DNA from: Bacillus sp. AFS055030
GTDB taxonomy: Bacteria; Bacillota; Bacilli; Bacillales; Bacillaceae_G
NCBI RefSeq assembly: GCF_002574545.1
Contig: NZ_NUGT01000087.1
Location: 1 to 33,262 of the forward strand
Direction: 5' to 3'
Length of the DNA stretch: 33,262 nucleotides
In this document: positions 16,201-24,917 of the stretch, in pieces
Position numbering within the stretch: position 1 is the stretch's first letter
Layout: every line of letters begins with the position of its first letter
Made by a program: the position numbers and the translations under genes
The notes under the pieces: generated by a model
The model's input: only the letters and a program-made list of their open reading frames with translations
What the model was told of the DNA's origin: nothing
The model's database searches: none

Positions 16201-17354
16201 CTAGGTCCACTATTTCCTGCCGATACAACAGCTGTGACACCATTAAGAACCGCATTGTTGATTGCTGTACTCGTTGGATATTGAGGATCATTAATATCAA
16301 TACCCAATGATAGATTAATAACATCCATCCCGTCCGAAACCGCTCGATCAATCCCAGCTAAGATAGCATCAAGCCCTCCTGTCCCATATGGCCCAAGAAC
16401 ACGATAGCCATATAACTCTGAGTCTGGAGCAATTCCTTTTGCAGCTATACCGCTCGAGTTTTTTGCTCGCCCAGCAATCGTACCTGAAACATGCGTACCA
16501 TGATCGGTATAGTATGTTACAGCACCTTCCGGAGGCGCCGGACTTCCAGCCTTTATCCAATCATCGTATGTAGTTTCCATCGGATCATTATCATTATCTA
16601 CAAAATCATATCCACCTTTATAAGCATCTTGTAGATCCGGATGGTGATAATCAATACCAGTATCAATAACTCCAACTTTTACGCCTTTACCCGTAATTCC
16701 TTCATTATGTAACTTGTCCACCCCTAAAAATGGAATGCTTTCTATTCTCTTAGTAGACTCTTCTTCCGCACTAGATTTTGATGTCGTTGGTAGTTCAATC
16801 GAAACTGTAGCACTTTTATAAACCGCTTTTACGGCGTCCGACTGAAGAAGCGTCTTAACTTCGTTCGCAGGTAGATTCATTGAAACTCCATTGTAGGCTG
16901 TTTTAAATGAACGAGTTATTTTAAAAGATTTTTTACCACCTTTTTCTTTCGCCTGTGGCAAAATTCTTTCTAAATCGGCTTCAAAAGTTGAATGTTCTTT
17001 ATTAACGTTATCTTTTGCCTCGGATCCTGTTAGTTCCTTACCTTTAACAGCTGCGTCGAGCATTGCAACTTTTTCAGGCATAGACTTGAACTCGACGATA
17101 ACAGGAATATCTTTATCTTCATGTAGTTCTTTTTCATCAAAACCATGCAATCCATCACTTTCAGATACTTGAAGTTTAGTCAATGCATCACGTTCTTCTT
17201 TTGATAATGAGGCTAAGATTTGTTCTGCTTTTGTAATTTTTTCAGCAGCATGTACTTTAGACGAGAAACTAGTATATGTATTTAATAGACTACTTGAAAC
17301 TAAACCTACCCCTAACGTAAGGGCTGAAGCTTTATAAATGAACTTCTTATTCAT
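13242..17354 (-). CDS. Secreted S8 serine protease (Vpr-like) with cohesin-like and dockerin domains
   Basis: This 1370-residue exported protease has a signal peptide (about 1-36, ending VHA), an I9-type propeptide (about 82-188) and a subtilisin domain (about 215-665) with Asp231, His285 (HGTHVSG), oxyanion Asn381 and Ser608 (GTSMAAP). A protease-associated insert occupies about 405-550, as in Vpr. Beyond the Vpr-like part lie beta-sandwich regions (about 670-1045), a stretch resembling a cohesin (about 1050-1180), a region like a carboxypeptidase regulatory domain (about 1184-1285), and a two-repeat dockerin (about 1291-1342) with calcium loops DVNQDNVVD and DINFDGKVS. It is far longer than B. 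subtilis Vpr (806). There is no LPxTG tail. It probably degrades extracellular protein. Confidence 0.9.
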   Translation of the reverse strand: MNKKFIYKASALTLGVGLVSSSLLNTYTSFSSKVHAAEKITKAEQILASLSKEERDALTKLQVSESDGLHGFDEKELHEDKDIPVIVEFKSMPEKVAMLDAAVKGKELTGSEAKDNVNKEHSTFEADLERILPQAKEKGGKKSFKITRSFKTAYNGVSMNLPANEVKTLLQSDAVKAVYKSATVSIELPTTSKSSAEEESTKRIESIPFLGVDKLHNEGITGKGVKVGVIDTGIDYHHPDLQDAYKGGYDFVDNDNDPMETTYDDWIKAGSPAPPEGAVTYYTDHGTHVSGTIAGRAKNSSGIAAKGIAPDSELYGYRVLGPYGTGGLDAILAGIDRAVSDGMDVINLSLGIDINDPQYPTSTAINNAVLNGVTAVVSAGNSGPSSYTLGSPGAAALALTVGASSTPITVAKYTGVLEGVSDKSYNLSNLYSDFISDLKSFNQQSMDIVDLGVGLDSDYKNKDVNGKWVLVNTGTIGTQTKVTYAKAHGALGVIAYNNIPNAGPTNFVREDQNFIPTFSMSYEQGLDFKAQIAAGHNKLTFKDYTEGFTDGDKLAYFSSRGPSRQNYDMKPEITAPGVSVLSTVPAYDIYKNDPSNYQFAYNRMSGTSMAAPHVTGISALLLQANPKLQPGDIKTILMNTAKPLADKYSVFEVGAGRVDPYQAVHTGMEISVEDKTPITMNGKTVNTKEVTGGLSYGSIYAGEDASIKKMVNFRNFEDKAKKFDIAVNYQKDAAGSLDANSNEVKLVIPTTISVEAFESTKIPVSIKVPATAKPGVYEGYLIITNQSDKNEQYRVPFSVRTTEEGIDSTGLSTNVISPYQLQETVNSSATWHVRLNFKLKSQMKWLDLVVVDGKTGQDIGYLESIPVNTLYDGTNYFVERIFEGKYYAFTGDPDHPISSKVSYAKPGYYKIKMIGTSERDNIFTSSNDIYVDPFSPTITTSLDGNESPVVNEYQPGVKTVPVQVKVFDNEVDKMVASGMDVNQSINMFNYSINGNRNPVLPVGNDGIANFNLPISETASFTKFTVNGLDGAKNSSPKKNYYFVKAGTPYASIMSDKTNVKMGETVSTTLHLNNVQKIKTAEWTLSNIGTSFEIVEAKGNEGLASYGDYEVTVSTTGNTSKVKLVMNGTSTISGNLTAINLKLKAKDTSFTLSTSINPTLSCTDELGKTTSVSSTGMDFKIQPTFSEIFGTLRGYGVALTPDWTKLGASIRIIDADGNVYDGTSSIGKGGDYRISKLPITDKPFTWEMKLPGHFTMKRQIQIGFDKNGSISGQLLLYYNGMAGSFYDYGVAGDVNQDNVVDILDALYIQTYWGSDKREADINFDGKVSAKDLEYVELNYLKQNMDVDNAPKPLKKFKSATLESIKRELGIQ

Positions 17355-17440
17355 TCTTTTTTACTCTCCCCAATTAAGAAATTATTTTTAAAAAAATCCT
17401 ATCCAATTAAAGATTTTTAATATTCAGAATCTTATCTTTA

Positions 17441-17455
17441 CATCCTTCCCTCCTT
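17441..17455 (-). promoter_or_regulatory. Orphan strong Shine-Dalgarno element in the protease leader
   Basis: On the minus strand AAGGAGGG is followed by AAGG and then ATG TAA, about 90 nt before the protease start. The element has no gene attached. It could be an mRNA-stabilising site of the STAB-SD kind known from cry3A, or a start-stop element; the real ribosome site of the protease (GGGGAGAG) is closer to the start. Confidence 0.35.
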
Positions 17456-17739
17456 ATAGATAACTAAGTACAATTTAAATGTATATGCTCCTTTATAAAG
17501 AGTAAATTGGGGGATTTTATACGATTTAATCAATTTTCATTAAAGAAAACTGATGTAAAGATATGTATTTAATAATCTAACAACAAAGAATTTTGTATTA
17601 TTTTTTAGTAAAACCTTATTAAAAATGTCGAAATTTCGTTTTTTCGGAGAGTAAAAGTTGGGTGAATATCAAGAACATTAATCAAAATAGAAAAATAATG
17701 AAATTATATTGGATTCCACTTTCTTTTATTTAAATTAGA

Positions 17740-17769
17740 AAATGACGTGTAATTATGCCTACGTCATTT
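17740..17769. other. Isolated perfect hairpin in the intergenic region
   Basis: AAATGACGT (17740-17748) and ACGTCATTT (17761-17769) form a 9-bp inverted repeat with a 12-nt loop. No long U-tract follows on either strand. It may be a regulator-binding dyad or RNA structure. Confidence 0.4.
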
Positions 17770-18042
17770 CTTTCATAATAAGATAGAAAATCAAGGTAGA
17801 ATTTACCAAAGAATCATCTATAAATCCTTTAAAACTTTAAAAATCTATAAGTATTAATCCACCCCATTTTATATTTATATTGCTCTCAAAACAGCAAATT
17901 TGCCCCTAGAATTCCACATACTTAAATTATAACAACTACTAAAACGAAAGCTTGCGTGACATGTTACAAAAAAGGAATAATTTATGGTCCAGATTAATGA
18001 ATGAATTATATTTTTGCTCCTAATAATTATTTCACACAGAAC

Positions 18043-18092
18043 TAAAAAAAGCTGTCACAAATCAGTTCTACTGATTTGGACAGCTCTTTTTA
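18043..18092 (-). terminator. Intrinsic terminator of the nucleotidase gene
   Basis: AGCTGTCACAAATCAGT and ACTGATTTGGACAGCT form a long stem with one bulged base. On the minus strand it is followed by CTTTTTTTA. It starts 4 nt past the stop codon. Confidence 0.9.
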
Positions 18093-18095
18093 TTG

Positions 18096-21000
18096 TCAGT
18101 TTACTTTTTTAATTCTTCCTTCTACCTCATAAACGAAAGGTCTTGGAAGTGATTTAACATAATCTACTGTTGCTTGTAGATCTTCTGGTCCAACTTCTAA
18201 ATTAGTTGAACGTTCGCCAATACCGTATTTTATATTACCGTACATATAGTTGTTTACTACAACTGAATATTCTTTAGTAGGATCAATTTTACTACCATCC
18301 TTTAAAAAGATGTCTACTACCTTTCTAGTTGTTGAATCCCAAGTATATTTAAATCCTGCGATATGGAAATCTAAACCCTTATCTGTAATTTGATTATTTA
18401 ATACTGCTTCAATGTCTTGTCCGCTAAGCATTACTTTATTTAATACATTTCCAAATGGCTGAATTGCGAATAAATCACCAAATGTAACTTGACCAGCGTT
18501 AAGTTGTGCTCTAACTCCTCCACCGTTCATCATTGCGAAGTCAGCATTCATCGCAGCTTTCATCCCATCTGCAATTAAGTTGCCTAGTGCAAAATCGCCA
18601 TAAGTGTCAGAAGATGGATACCCCTTTGGTAAGGTTTGCATAGAGTCACCGACAATTTCAGCTTTAATTGGTGCGATTAAATCTTCATATTTCTTCATAA
18701 TCGTAGAAATCGTTGGGTCAGGTGTATAGTCTTTTTGATAAACTGTTATTACTTCAGCTTCCTTCTTAACAATATCGCCTGTTACTGCATCTAATTCTAA
18801 ATCTACATCTGAAAATGCAGAGCCATAAGAATAAGCTTGTACGATTAATTTATTATCAACTTCTTTATCATTAAATACATGATTATGAGCAGCAAAAATA
18901 ACATCGACTTCATCATCAACTTTTTCTGCAATATCAGTTGCATCATATAAATCGGCTTTACCTGTTTGAAGGGTTGGATTATGAGCTAATACGACGATTG
19001 CTTCAATTCCTTGTTTTTTAAGAATATCCGTATAATGGTTAATTGCTTCTACCTCATCTCGGATTTCAAGTGTTTCATTTCCTTTTCGTACAATCATATT
19101 TGGTGTTTCTTGTGTTACCACCCCGATAAACCCAATCTTTTTACCACCAACTTCTTTGATTGCATAAGGTTCTGTGATTAATTGCCCTGTCGCAGTATCA
19201 TATGCATTCGCAGCGATAATTGGAAAATTCATTCCATCATATCCTTTTGTCCCCTTTGGATGCTCGCCGCCGTTAATCATTCGCTTTAATTCAGAAATGC
19301 CTTCATCAAATTCGTGATTTCCTACTGTACCAACATCAAATCCCATCGCTTCCATTACTTCTACAGTTGGTTCGTCTTGGAATAATGCTGAAATTAACGG
19401 ACTACCACCAATCATATCCCCTGCATGGACAAGTAATGTATTTGGATTTTCTGCTTCGCGTTGTTTCATTGCTGCTGCTGTGTATTCCATGCTGCCAGCT
19501 AATACTTCTTGTCCATTAAGCGTAATTTTTGTATCTGTATCAAGCTGACCATGAAGATCATTTAAGCCTAATAATTGAACCTTGATATTCTCTTTTTTTG
19601 CACTATTTAAATCTAATTTAAAAATTCCAAAACCTGCACTATCAGTTTTATTTGTAAATGCAATATTACTATTAGGCTTTATGAATTCTTCCGCTCTTGG
19701 TGAAGTTGTAAATGTTACATTTACATTTCCACTAATTGGTGCGATCGACCAGTTATTATCTGCTGTTGGAGTAATTGTTTTCGATTCGGAAATGTAATCC
19801 ATTAAGATTTGACGGTTTTCATCAGCAGAATCTACTACAAGCTCGCTACCTTTAACACCTGGGAAATTACCACCGCCACCTGCACGATAGTTATTTGTTA
19901 CAACGATGAATTCCTGATTTAGATCAATGGGTTGTCCATTATAAGTTAAATTTAGTACGCGGCTTGAATTACTATTAACTAGATTTCCGTTCATATCATA
20001 CTTTGCTGGTTTTGTTACATCAATTTGATAGTTAACACCATCAATTACATCAAAGTTATAAACAGGGAAAGCTGGATTTAATAATGCTTGTTCTTCTGTT
20101 TTATTAGGATCAATTTGATTGTATTTACCTGCCGTCATTTCAATCCATTCTTTAACAACAGAACCCTTTACTTTAATTGCTTTTAACGTATTATCATAAA
20201 GATAAAGATCGCCTGCACTTCTTATTGTAAGATCGCCTTTTTTAATCTCAGTATATTCTGCTACACCATTGCGGCCAGCTTTGAATGGTGCTCCTACTGA
20301 TAAAATTGGTAATTCTTTATATTCTGGTTTCTTTTCAGCAATATATTTTTCAACAAACCATTTTTGTGCATTTGTAACAACTTGAATTGATGGATCATCT
20401 TGTATTAATGAAAAGTAACTATGAATATCATCTGTAGTTGTTCCAATTGGTGTATTTACATACTTAACTGTTGCATCATGATTTGGTTTAATAGCATTTA
20501 CGATTTCTTGATCTGGATCTACTGTACTCTCGGTTTTTGTTTTACCAGTAATAGGATCTTTTACATCAGCCCAAATTTCTCTAGTAGAAGACTGAGAGTT
20601 TACTACTAACCATTTTCCTTTTTCTTTTTTAAGCGTTAAGTCAATTAACCCTAATGAACCACCGCCATATCCTGCTTGAACTGCTGGTACACCATTGATT
20701 GTACCTTTTGCATTATCAACACCCGCTAAAGGTTTTTTATCTGGGCCTAAAAATAATGCATCAAGTGTAGCCTCTGTTTTTGCCGGAAAGACTTTATGTG
20801 TATGAGAAAATGTAATCGCATCAATACCAGGTACTTCACTTAATGAATAAATAACGTCTTCTGTATTTTCTTTATTCACATTAAATCCTGAGTGAGTCAT
20901 TGCGACAATAACGTCTGCACCGTCTTTTCTCATTTTAGGAATGAATTTTTTAGCTGTTTCTACTATATTTTTAGTAATAACTTTTCCATCAAGATTTGCC

Positions 21001-21683
21001 TTGTCCCACTCATTAATTTGAGGTGGTACAAACCCAATAAAGCCGATTTTAATGACTTGCTTCTTCCCTTGTTCATCAATTACTTGTTTGTTAATAATTT
21101 TATAAGGATTAAATTTGTTCTGATCATTATTAGGATTTTTATCGTGATCATCTGCGTAAACGTTTGCATTTATGTACGGAAAATCCGCATCATTATATGC
21201 TTCCTTTAAAAAGTCTAACCCATAATTAAATTCATGATTACCTAAAGTCGCAATATCATAACCCATTATGTTCATTGCTTTAAATACAGGATGAACTTCT
21301 CCTTTTTTTAATGGGTCAATTTTAGCTTCATAAGTTCCGAGTGGAGTACCTTGTATTAAGTCCCCATTATCGACTAATACATTATTTTGAACTTCTTTTC
21401 GAGCTTGCTTTACTAAAGTAGCAGTTTTAGCTAAGCCAACTTTTTCATATGCTGCATCCTTGTAGTAATCATAGTTTAATAAATTTGTATGGATATCTGT
21501 CGTTTCCATAATTCGGAAATTTACTAAACCCTTCTCAACTTTTTTCTTTGGTGCAAGTACATTTACAGGCTCAGCCTTTTTTGGTGTAGCATACGCCGGC
21601 GTACTCATAACTGACAAACTTAATAAAGATAAAGCTAACGAAAATGATAACGCTTTCGTATTTGTGCGATTCTTTCTCCTCAT
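18096..21683 (-). CDS. yfkN: YfkN-type secreted multifunctional nucleotide phosphoesterase
   Basis: This 1195-residue exported enzyme consists of two tandem 5'-nucleotidase units. The signal peptide ends near YA32. Unit one has a metallophosphatase domain (about 55-350) with Asp63 and His65 (TTDIHTNL), GNHEFNYG (148-155) and SHTHKV near 293, then a 5'-nucleotidase C domain with GGGGNFPGVKG. Unit two starts near residue 697 with LNDLHGQL, followed by GNHEFDEG and AAHNHV, then a C domain with NGGGVRAQLNAG. In B. subtilis YfkN the first half acts on 2',3'-cyclic nucleotides and 3'-nucleotides and the second on 5'-nucleotides. Unlike that 1462-residue protein it ends at EVEGRIKKVN with no sorting motif or membrane tail, so it is probably released. 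A lysR gene is divergent. Confidence 0.92.
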   Translation of the reverse strand: MRRKNRTNTKALSFSLALSLLSLSVMSTPAYATPKKAEPVNVLAPKKKVEKGLVNFRIMETTDIHTNLLNYDYYKDAAYEKVGLAKTATLVKQARKEVQNNVLVDNGDLIQGTPLGTYEAKIDPLKKGEVHPVFKAMNIMGYDIATLGNHEFNYGLDFLKEAYNDADFPYINANVYADDHDKNPNNDQNKFNPYKIINKQVIDEQGKKQVIKIGFIGFVPPQINEWDKANLDGKVITKNIVETAKKFIPKMRKDGADVIVAMTHSGFNVNKENTEDVIYSLSEVPGIDAITFSHTHKVFPAKTEATLDALFLGPDKKPLAGVDNAKGTINGVPAVQAGYGGGSLGLIDLTLKKEKGKWLVVNSQSSTREIWADVKDPITGKTKTESTVDPDQEIVNAIKPNHDATVKYVNTPIGTTTDDIHSYFSLIQDDPSIQVVTNAQKWFVEKYIAEKKPEYKELPILSVGAPFKAGRNGVAEYTEIKKGDLTIRSAGDLYLYDNTLKAIKVKGSVVKEWIEMTAGKYNQIDPNKTEEQALLNPAFPVYNFDVIDGVNYQIDVTKPAKYDMNGNLVNSNSSRVLNLTYNGQPIDLNQEFIVVTNNYRAGGGGNFPGVKGSELVVDSADENRQILMDYISESKTITPTADNNWSIAPISGNVNVTFTTSPRAEEFIKPNSNIAFTNKTDSAGFGIFKLDLNSAKKENIKVQLLGLNDLHGQLDTDTKITLNGQEVLAGSMEYTAAAMKQREAENPNTLLVHAGDMIGGSPLISALFQDEPTVEVMEAMGFDVGTVGNHEFDEGISELKRMINGGEHPKGTKGYDGMNFPIIAANAYDTATGQLITEPYAIKEVGGKKIGFIGVVTQETPNMIVRKGNETLEIRDEVEAINHYTDILKKQGIEAIVVLAHNPTLQTGKADLYDATDIAEKVDDEVDVIFAAHNHVFNDKEVDNKLIVQAYSYGSAFSDVDLELDAVTGDIVKKEAEVITVYQKDYTPDPTISTIMKKYEDLIAPIKAEIVGDSMQTLPKGYPSSDTYGDFALGNLIADGMKAAMNADFAMMNGGGVRAQLNAGQVTFGDLFAIQPFGNVLNKVMLSGQDIEAVLNNQITDKGLDFHIAGFKYTWDSTTRKVVDIFLKDGSKIDPTKEYSVVVNNYMYGNIKYGIGERSTNLEVGPEDLQATVDYVKSLPRPFVYEVEGRIKKVN

Positions 21684-21786
21684 TATTATTCCCCTTATGT
21701 GTTTATTAGGATTTCGTTAAAAATCATTCCCGAAAATTATTATAAAATTAAAATAGGTTAAAATATATTTAATTATACTTAAACGA

Positions 21787-21799
21787 TGATAACGATTTC
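21787..21799. promoter_or_regulatory. Repeated TGATAACG-TTTC element in the yfkN/lysR divergent region
   Basis: TGATAACGATTTC at 21787-21799, just before the lysR ribosome site, resembles TGATAACGCTTTC within the start of yfkN near 21649-21661. Both differ from the CcpA cre consensus at two positions. They could be cre-like sites or sites for the LysR product. Confidence 0.3.
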
Positions 21800-21813
21800 T
21801 TAAGGAGAAAAAA

Positions 21814-22710
21814 ATGAATTTAGACCATTTAGCCTATATTGTTGATGTTTCGAAAACTAAATCACTATCTATGTCAGCAAAAAACCAACATATTTCTGTT
21901 TCGGCAATCTCTCAAGCTATAAATAATTTAGAAGAAGAATTTGGTTTTAAAATTTTTACTCGTTTACGACAAGGAACGTTTCCAACACCTGAAGGAGAGA
22001 AATTAATTGAAAAATCCCTTAATGTACTAGCACATGCAGAAAAATTAAAACAGTTAGCAATAAACAGTAATGAAAGACAAAATGAAATTACAATTGCTTC
22101 TGTTCCTGGACTAATGCACTATAACGTAAATTTAATTAAACTAATTAAAACCGAAAATCCAAAGTCAAAGATTAAAGTTCATGGAAAAAATTCATTAGAT
22201 ATTTTAAATGATGTAAAAGAAAAAAATTTACGTTTTGGTTTAATTTGGATATACGATGAATTAATAAAAAAGAATAAAGAAATGGTCTTCGATATCTTTC
22301 AAGAAGTTAAAATTAATGTTTGTGTGAGTAAAAATCACCCATTTGCTGATTGTAAACAATTAACAATAGACGATTTAACAAACGAAACTTTAGTTGTTCA
22401 TGATGAGCATTATTTGAAATGGTATTATGAAGAGTTTTTAAAAAATAAGACTGACATATTATTCACGTCAAATAATCTCGATAGCATTAGAAGTGCTGTC
22501 AAAGAAAATGTTGCGATCACCATTGGCACAGACTTTGTTGTACAAAATGAAGCACTCATACAATCTGGGGAAGTCATTGCCATCGAATTGATTAATCCTT
22601 TTCATCGTCCTTTTTATGTTGGATGTGTTCGAAATCAGTATCCTCCTCTTTCATCTGATGATAAAAAGTATATTGATGAATTAAGAAGTGAATTTAATAA
22701 AAAAAGCTGA
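21814..22710 (+). CDS. LysR-family transcriptional regulator
   Basis: The 298-residue product has the LysR plan: an N-terminal winged helix-turn-helix (residues 1-60, with LSMSAKNQHISVSAISQAIN and NLEEEFGFKIFTR), a linker helix (about 63-85) and a periplasmic-binding-protein-like effector domain (about 90-295). The start ATG has AAGGAG 7 nt upstream. It is divergent from yfkN with a 130-nt shared upstream region, so control of yfkN or of itself is plausible. The effector cannot be predicted. Confidence 0.9.
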   Translation: MNLDHLAYIVDVSKTKSLSMSAKNQHISVSAISQAINNLEEEFGFKIFTRLRQGTFPTPEGEKLIEKSLNVLAHAEKLKQLAINSNERQNEITIASVPGLMHYNVNLIKLIKTENPKSKIKVHGKNSLDILNDVKEKNLRFGLIWIYDELIKKNKEMVFDIFQEVKINVCVSKNHPFADCKQLTIDDLTNETLVVHDEHYLKWYYEEFLKNKTDILFTSNNLDSIRSAVKENVAITIGTDFVVQNEALIQSGEVIAIELINPFHRPFYVGCVRNQYPPLSSDDKKYIDELRSEFNKKS

Positions 22711-22846
22711 TTATGCTAGAAGATTAAGTGATGAATTAATGACTTTAATTACTGGTAAAAGAGTAGAATATACGATCCAAATAGAATGATACATTATAAA
22801 AATATTAAGCAAAAAATTTAAAATATCGTACTCATTTCAACAATCT

Positions 22847-22883
22847 AAAAAGAACCTAATCTTTTTTTAATTAGGTTCCTTTT
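22847..22883. terminator. Bidirectional terminator between lysR and the reductase gene
   Basis: AAAAGAACCTAAT pairs with ATTAGGTTCCTTTT around a T-rich loop, with A- and T-runs on both flanks. It serves the convergent genes lysR (plus) and the reductase (minus, stop 12 nt away). Confidence 0.8.
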
Positions 22884-22895
22884 AATCTGTTTCAC

Positions 22896-24884
22896 TTATA
22901 CATGTACCTCAGAAGAAACAACTCCTATTTCAAGTGCCGATGTCAATCCTTCGTACGTTGCTTCTTCAATTGTGCGAGGAGCAAGACAGTCTCCTATTTG
23001 TCTAACGACTGGAGCCATATGTTTCACTTGTTCATATAGCTCATTATTAGGAACACGTCCCATCGCAAGTACAATCGTATCCCACTCGTCTATTAATTCC
23101 GTCTCATGAGTAAAAAGATTCCTCACTTTGACTTGATTATTATGAATACCACCAAAATCAAAATGCGGGCGAACGTCCACTTTTAATTGATAGAGTCTTT
23201 TTAGGTATTCATTAACTAGATATGAATGTAATTCTTTGCCAATGTGTACTTTAGCGGAAAACAAGGAAACGTCGTGATTTTTCTCTTTTAAATGGATAGC
23301 AGCTTCTATACCTGGCCAATCGCCAATTAAATCAAAAACTAGCACACGTCTTCCGATTTGTATAGCGTTTCCGCTGAAAAGGTCATCGACTGTTATGATT
23401 CTTGGATCACCAATGCCTTTTACATGTGGAAAATATGGTCTAGAGCCTACCGCGCAAATGATTACATCAGGTTTTATTTCTGATATTTTCTCAAGCGTAA
23501 TTTTTGTTCCTAGTTGGACGGTAATCTTGCTATTTGATAGCTTTCTTATATAATTGTCTAACATCGTTTCAGCTACTTCATGGCGCATCGGAGCTTTTCT
23601 CATTTTTCTTAGAAGTCCACCAATTTCATCACTTTGTTCAACTAATATTACATCATGACCTTCACCATCGGCAGTTAAGGCAGCATGTAATCCAGCAGGA
23701 CCTGCACCAATGACAAGTACTTTTTGTTTTACCTTAACACTTTGAACAAGTGGCAATAATTCTTTTTCTTTACCTGCCATCGGATTTTGCACGCATCCGA
23801 TTGGCAGTCCTTTAGAGTAGTGACCAATACAAGCTTGAATACAGCCTAAACATGCATCAATTGAATGTAAGTCACCTTTCATTGCTTTATTCGGTAATTC
23901 AGGATCAACGATTAAAGCTCGTGTCATGCCAACAACATCCGCTTTTCCTGAACCAACTATTTTATCAGCTTCCGACGGGTCTATAATTCGGGAGCCGACA
24001 AACACTGGAACTGCTCCTGCCATCCGAATTTTAAATGAATGTGACGAATTATAAGCATGTTTGATTGGAGAGGGTGGAACAATATGAGTTGATCCTGCGT
24101 ATGTACTTGAGTCACCAGATGTTACATTTATAAAATCTACTCGAACATTTTCAACTAAATGCTCAACGATTTTCACAGCGTCTGATACATTTGTGCCGTC
24201 CATTGTCATTTCATCTGCACTCATTCGAATCCCTACAGTAAAATCTTCACCAACCTGTTCCCAAATACTTTGTACTATTTCTACTATAAAACGCATTCTA
24301 TTTTCAAAGGTTCCACCGTATTCATCAGTTCGATAGTTAGTATGGCTTGACCAAAATTGAGCTGGTAAATAACCATGGGAACAACAAACTTCTACACCGT
24401 CCAGACCAGCTTTTTTAGCTAATAAGGCTGAATAAGCATACCCCTTTATAACATCTTTAATTTCATCAATGTTCATAGGTCTAGGCATGATTCCAAATCG
24501 AAAACTTGGCTCCGAAGAAGGTGCCCAAGCAGCATTACGGTAATCGCTTGATACTACTTCTCTACCTCCATGAAATAGTTGACTAAAAACTTTCGTGCCA
24601 TATTGATGAAGTTGTTTTGCAATTTCACTATATGCTTGTACCACTTTTTCATCAAATCCTGCTATCGTATGTGAAGTAAGCATGCCCGATGGGTGAACTG
24701 CAGCTGCTTCAAGAATAATCAGTCCCGCCCCACCCTTCGCACGAGCAACATGATAGGCAGTCATTTCTTGCGTAGGAATGCCATTTTCTACATAATTAGT
24801 TTGATGTGCGGTTGATAAAATTCTATTTTTAAGTTCAGTATGTCCAATAGTCACTTTTGAGAATAGGTGTTTAAATTGAGTCAT
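22896..24884 (-). CDS. FMN/4Fe-4S/FAD oxidoreductase of the 2,4-dienoyl-CoA reductase / trimethylamine dehydrogenase family
   Basis: This 662-residue enzyme has an N-terminal FMN TIM barrel of the old yellow enzyme family (about 1-335), a 4Fe-4S site with CLGCIQAC and a later GCVQN (about 345-363), and a C-terminal FAD/NAD(P) module with VIGAGPAGLHAA near 394. Known members include 2,4-dienoyl-CoA reductase, trimethylamine dehydrogenase, and the dimethylglycine and N-methylproline demethylases DgcA and StcD. The CxQN after the last cluster Cys resembles the amine dehydrogenase side. It is the last gene of an operon with a Rieske oxygenase and symporter, so N-demethylation of a tertiary amine produced by the oxygenase is the likeliest role; this is inference. 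The start ATG has AGGAAG upstream. Confidence 0.85.
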   Translation of the reverse strand: MTQFKHLFSKVTIGHTELKNRILSTAHQTNYVENGIPTQEMTAYHVARAKGGAGLIILEAAAVHPSGMLTSHTIAGFDEKVVQAYSEIAKQLHQYGTKVFSQLFHGGREVVSSDYRNAAWAPSSEPSFRFGIMPRPMNIDEIKDVIKGYAYSALLAKKAGLDGVEVCCSHGYLPAQFWSSHTNYRTDEYGGTFENRMRFIVEIVQSIWEQVGEDFTVGIRMSADEMTMDGTNVSDAVKIVEHLVENVRVDFINVTSGDSSTYAGSTHIVPPSPIKHAYNSSHSFKIRMAGAVPVFVGSRIIDPSEADKIVGSGKADVVGMTRALIVDPELPNKAMKGDLHSIDACLGCIQACIGHYSKGLPIGCVQNPMAGKEKELLPLVQSVKVKQKVLVIGAGPAGLHAALTADGEGHDVILVEQSDEIGGLLRKMRKAPMRHEVAETMLDNYIRKLSNSKITVQLGTKITLEKISEIKPDVIICAVGSRPYFPHVKGIGDPRIITVDDLFSGNAIQIGRRVLVFDLIGDWPGIEAAIHLKEKNHDVSLFSAKVHIGKELHSYLVNEYLKRLYQLKVDVRPHFDFGGIHNNQVKVRNLFTHETELIDEWDTIVLAMGRVPNNELYEQVKHMAPVVRQIGDCLAPRTIEEATYEGLTSALEIGVVSSEVHV

Positions 24885-24917
24885 AATTGACCACTTCCTT
24901 TCTCCTAAAATACACCT

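Larger units (their letters stand above)
17355..18095. other. 741-base gene-free interval
   Basis: This AT-rich stretch between the protease start and the end of the nucleotidase gene holds the protease leader with an extra ribosome-site-like element (17441-17455), a perfect 9-bp hairpin (17740-17769) and the nucleotidase terminator (18043-18092). I checked both strands for small genes; the best candidate is a 23-codon GTG frame at 17662-17733 (plus) that I do not consider supported. No confident protease promoter was found. Confidence 0.6.

Noticed and set aside
17662-17733. 23-codon GTG frame upstream of the 17740 hairpin, with GGAGAG 10 nt before it
   Set aside because: Too short, start codon weak, spacing long, and no recognisable peptide type. 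Might be chance in AT-rich DNA.
24585-24610. TGGCACG inside the reductase gene (minus strand)
   Set aside because: Not followed by a TTGC -12 element; coding sequence only.
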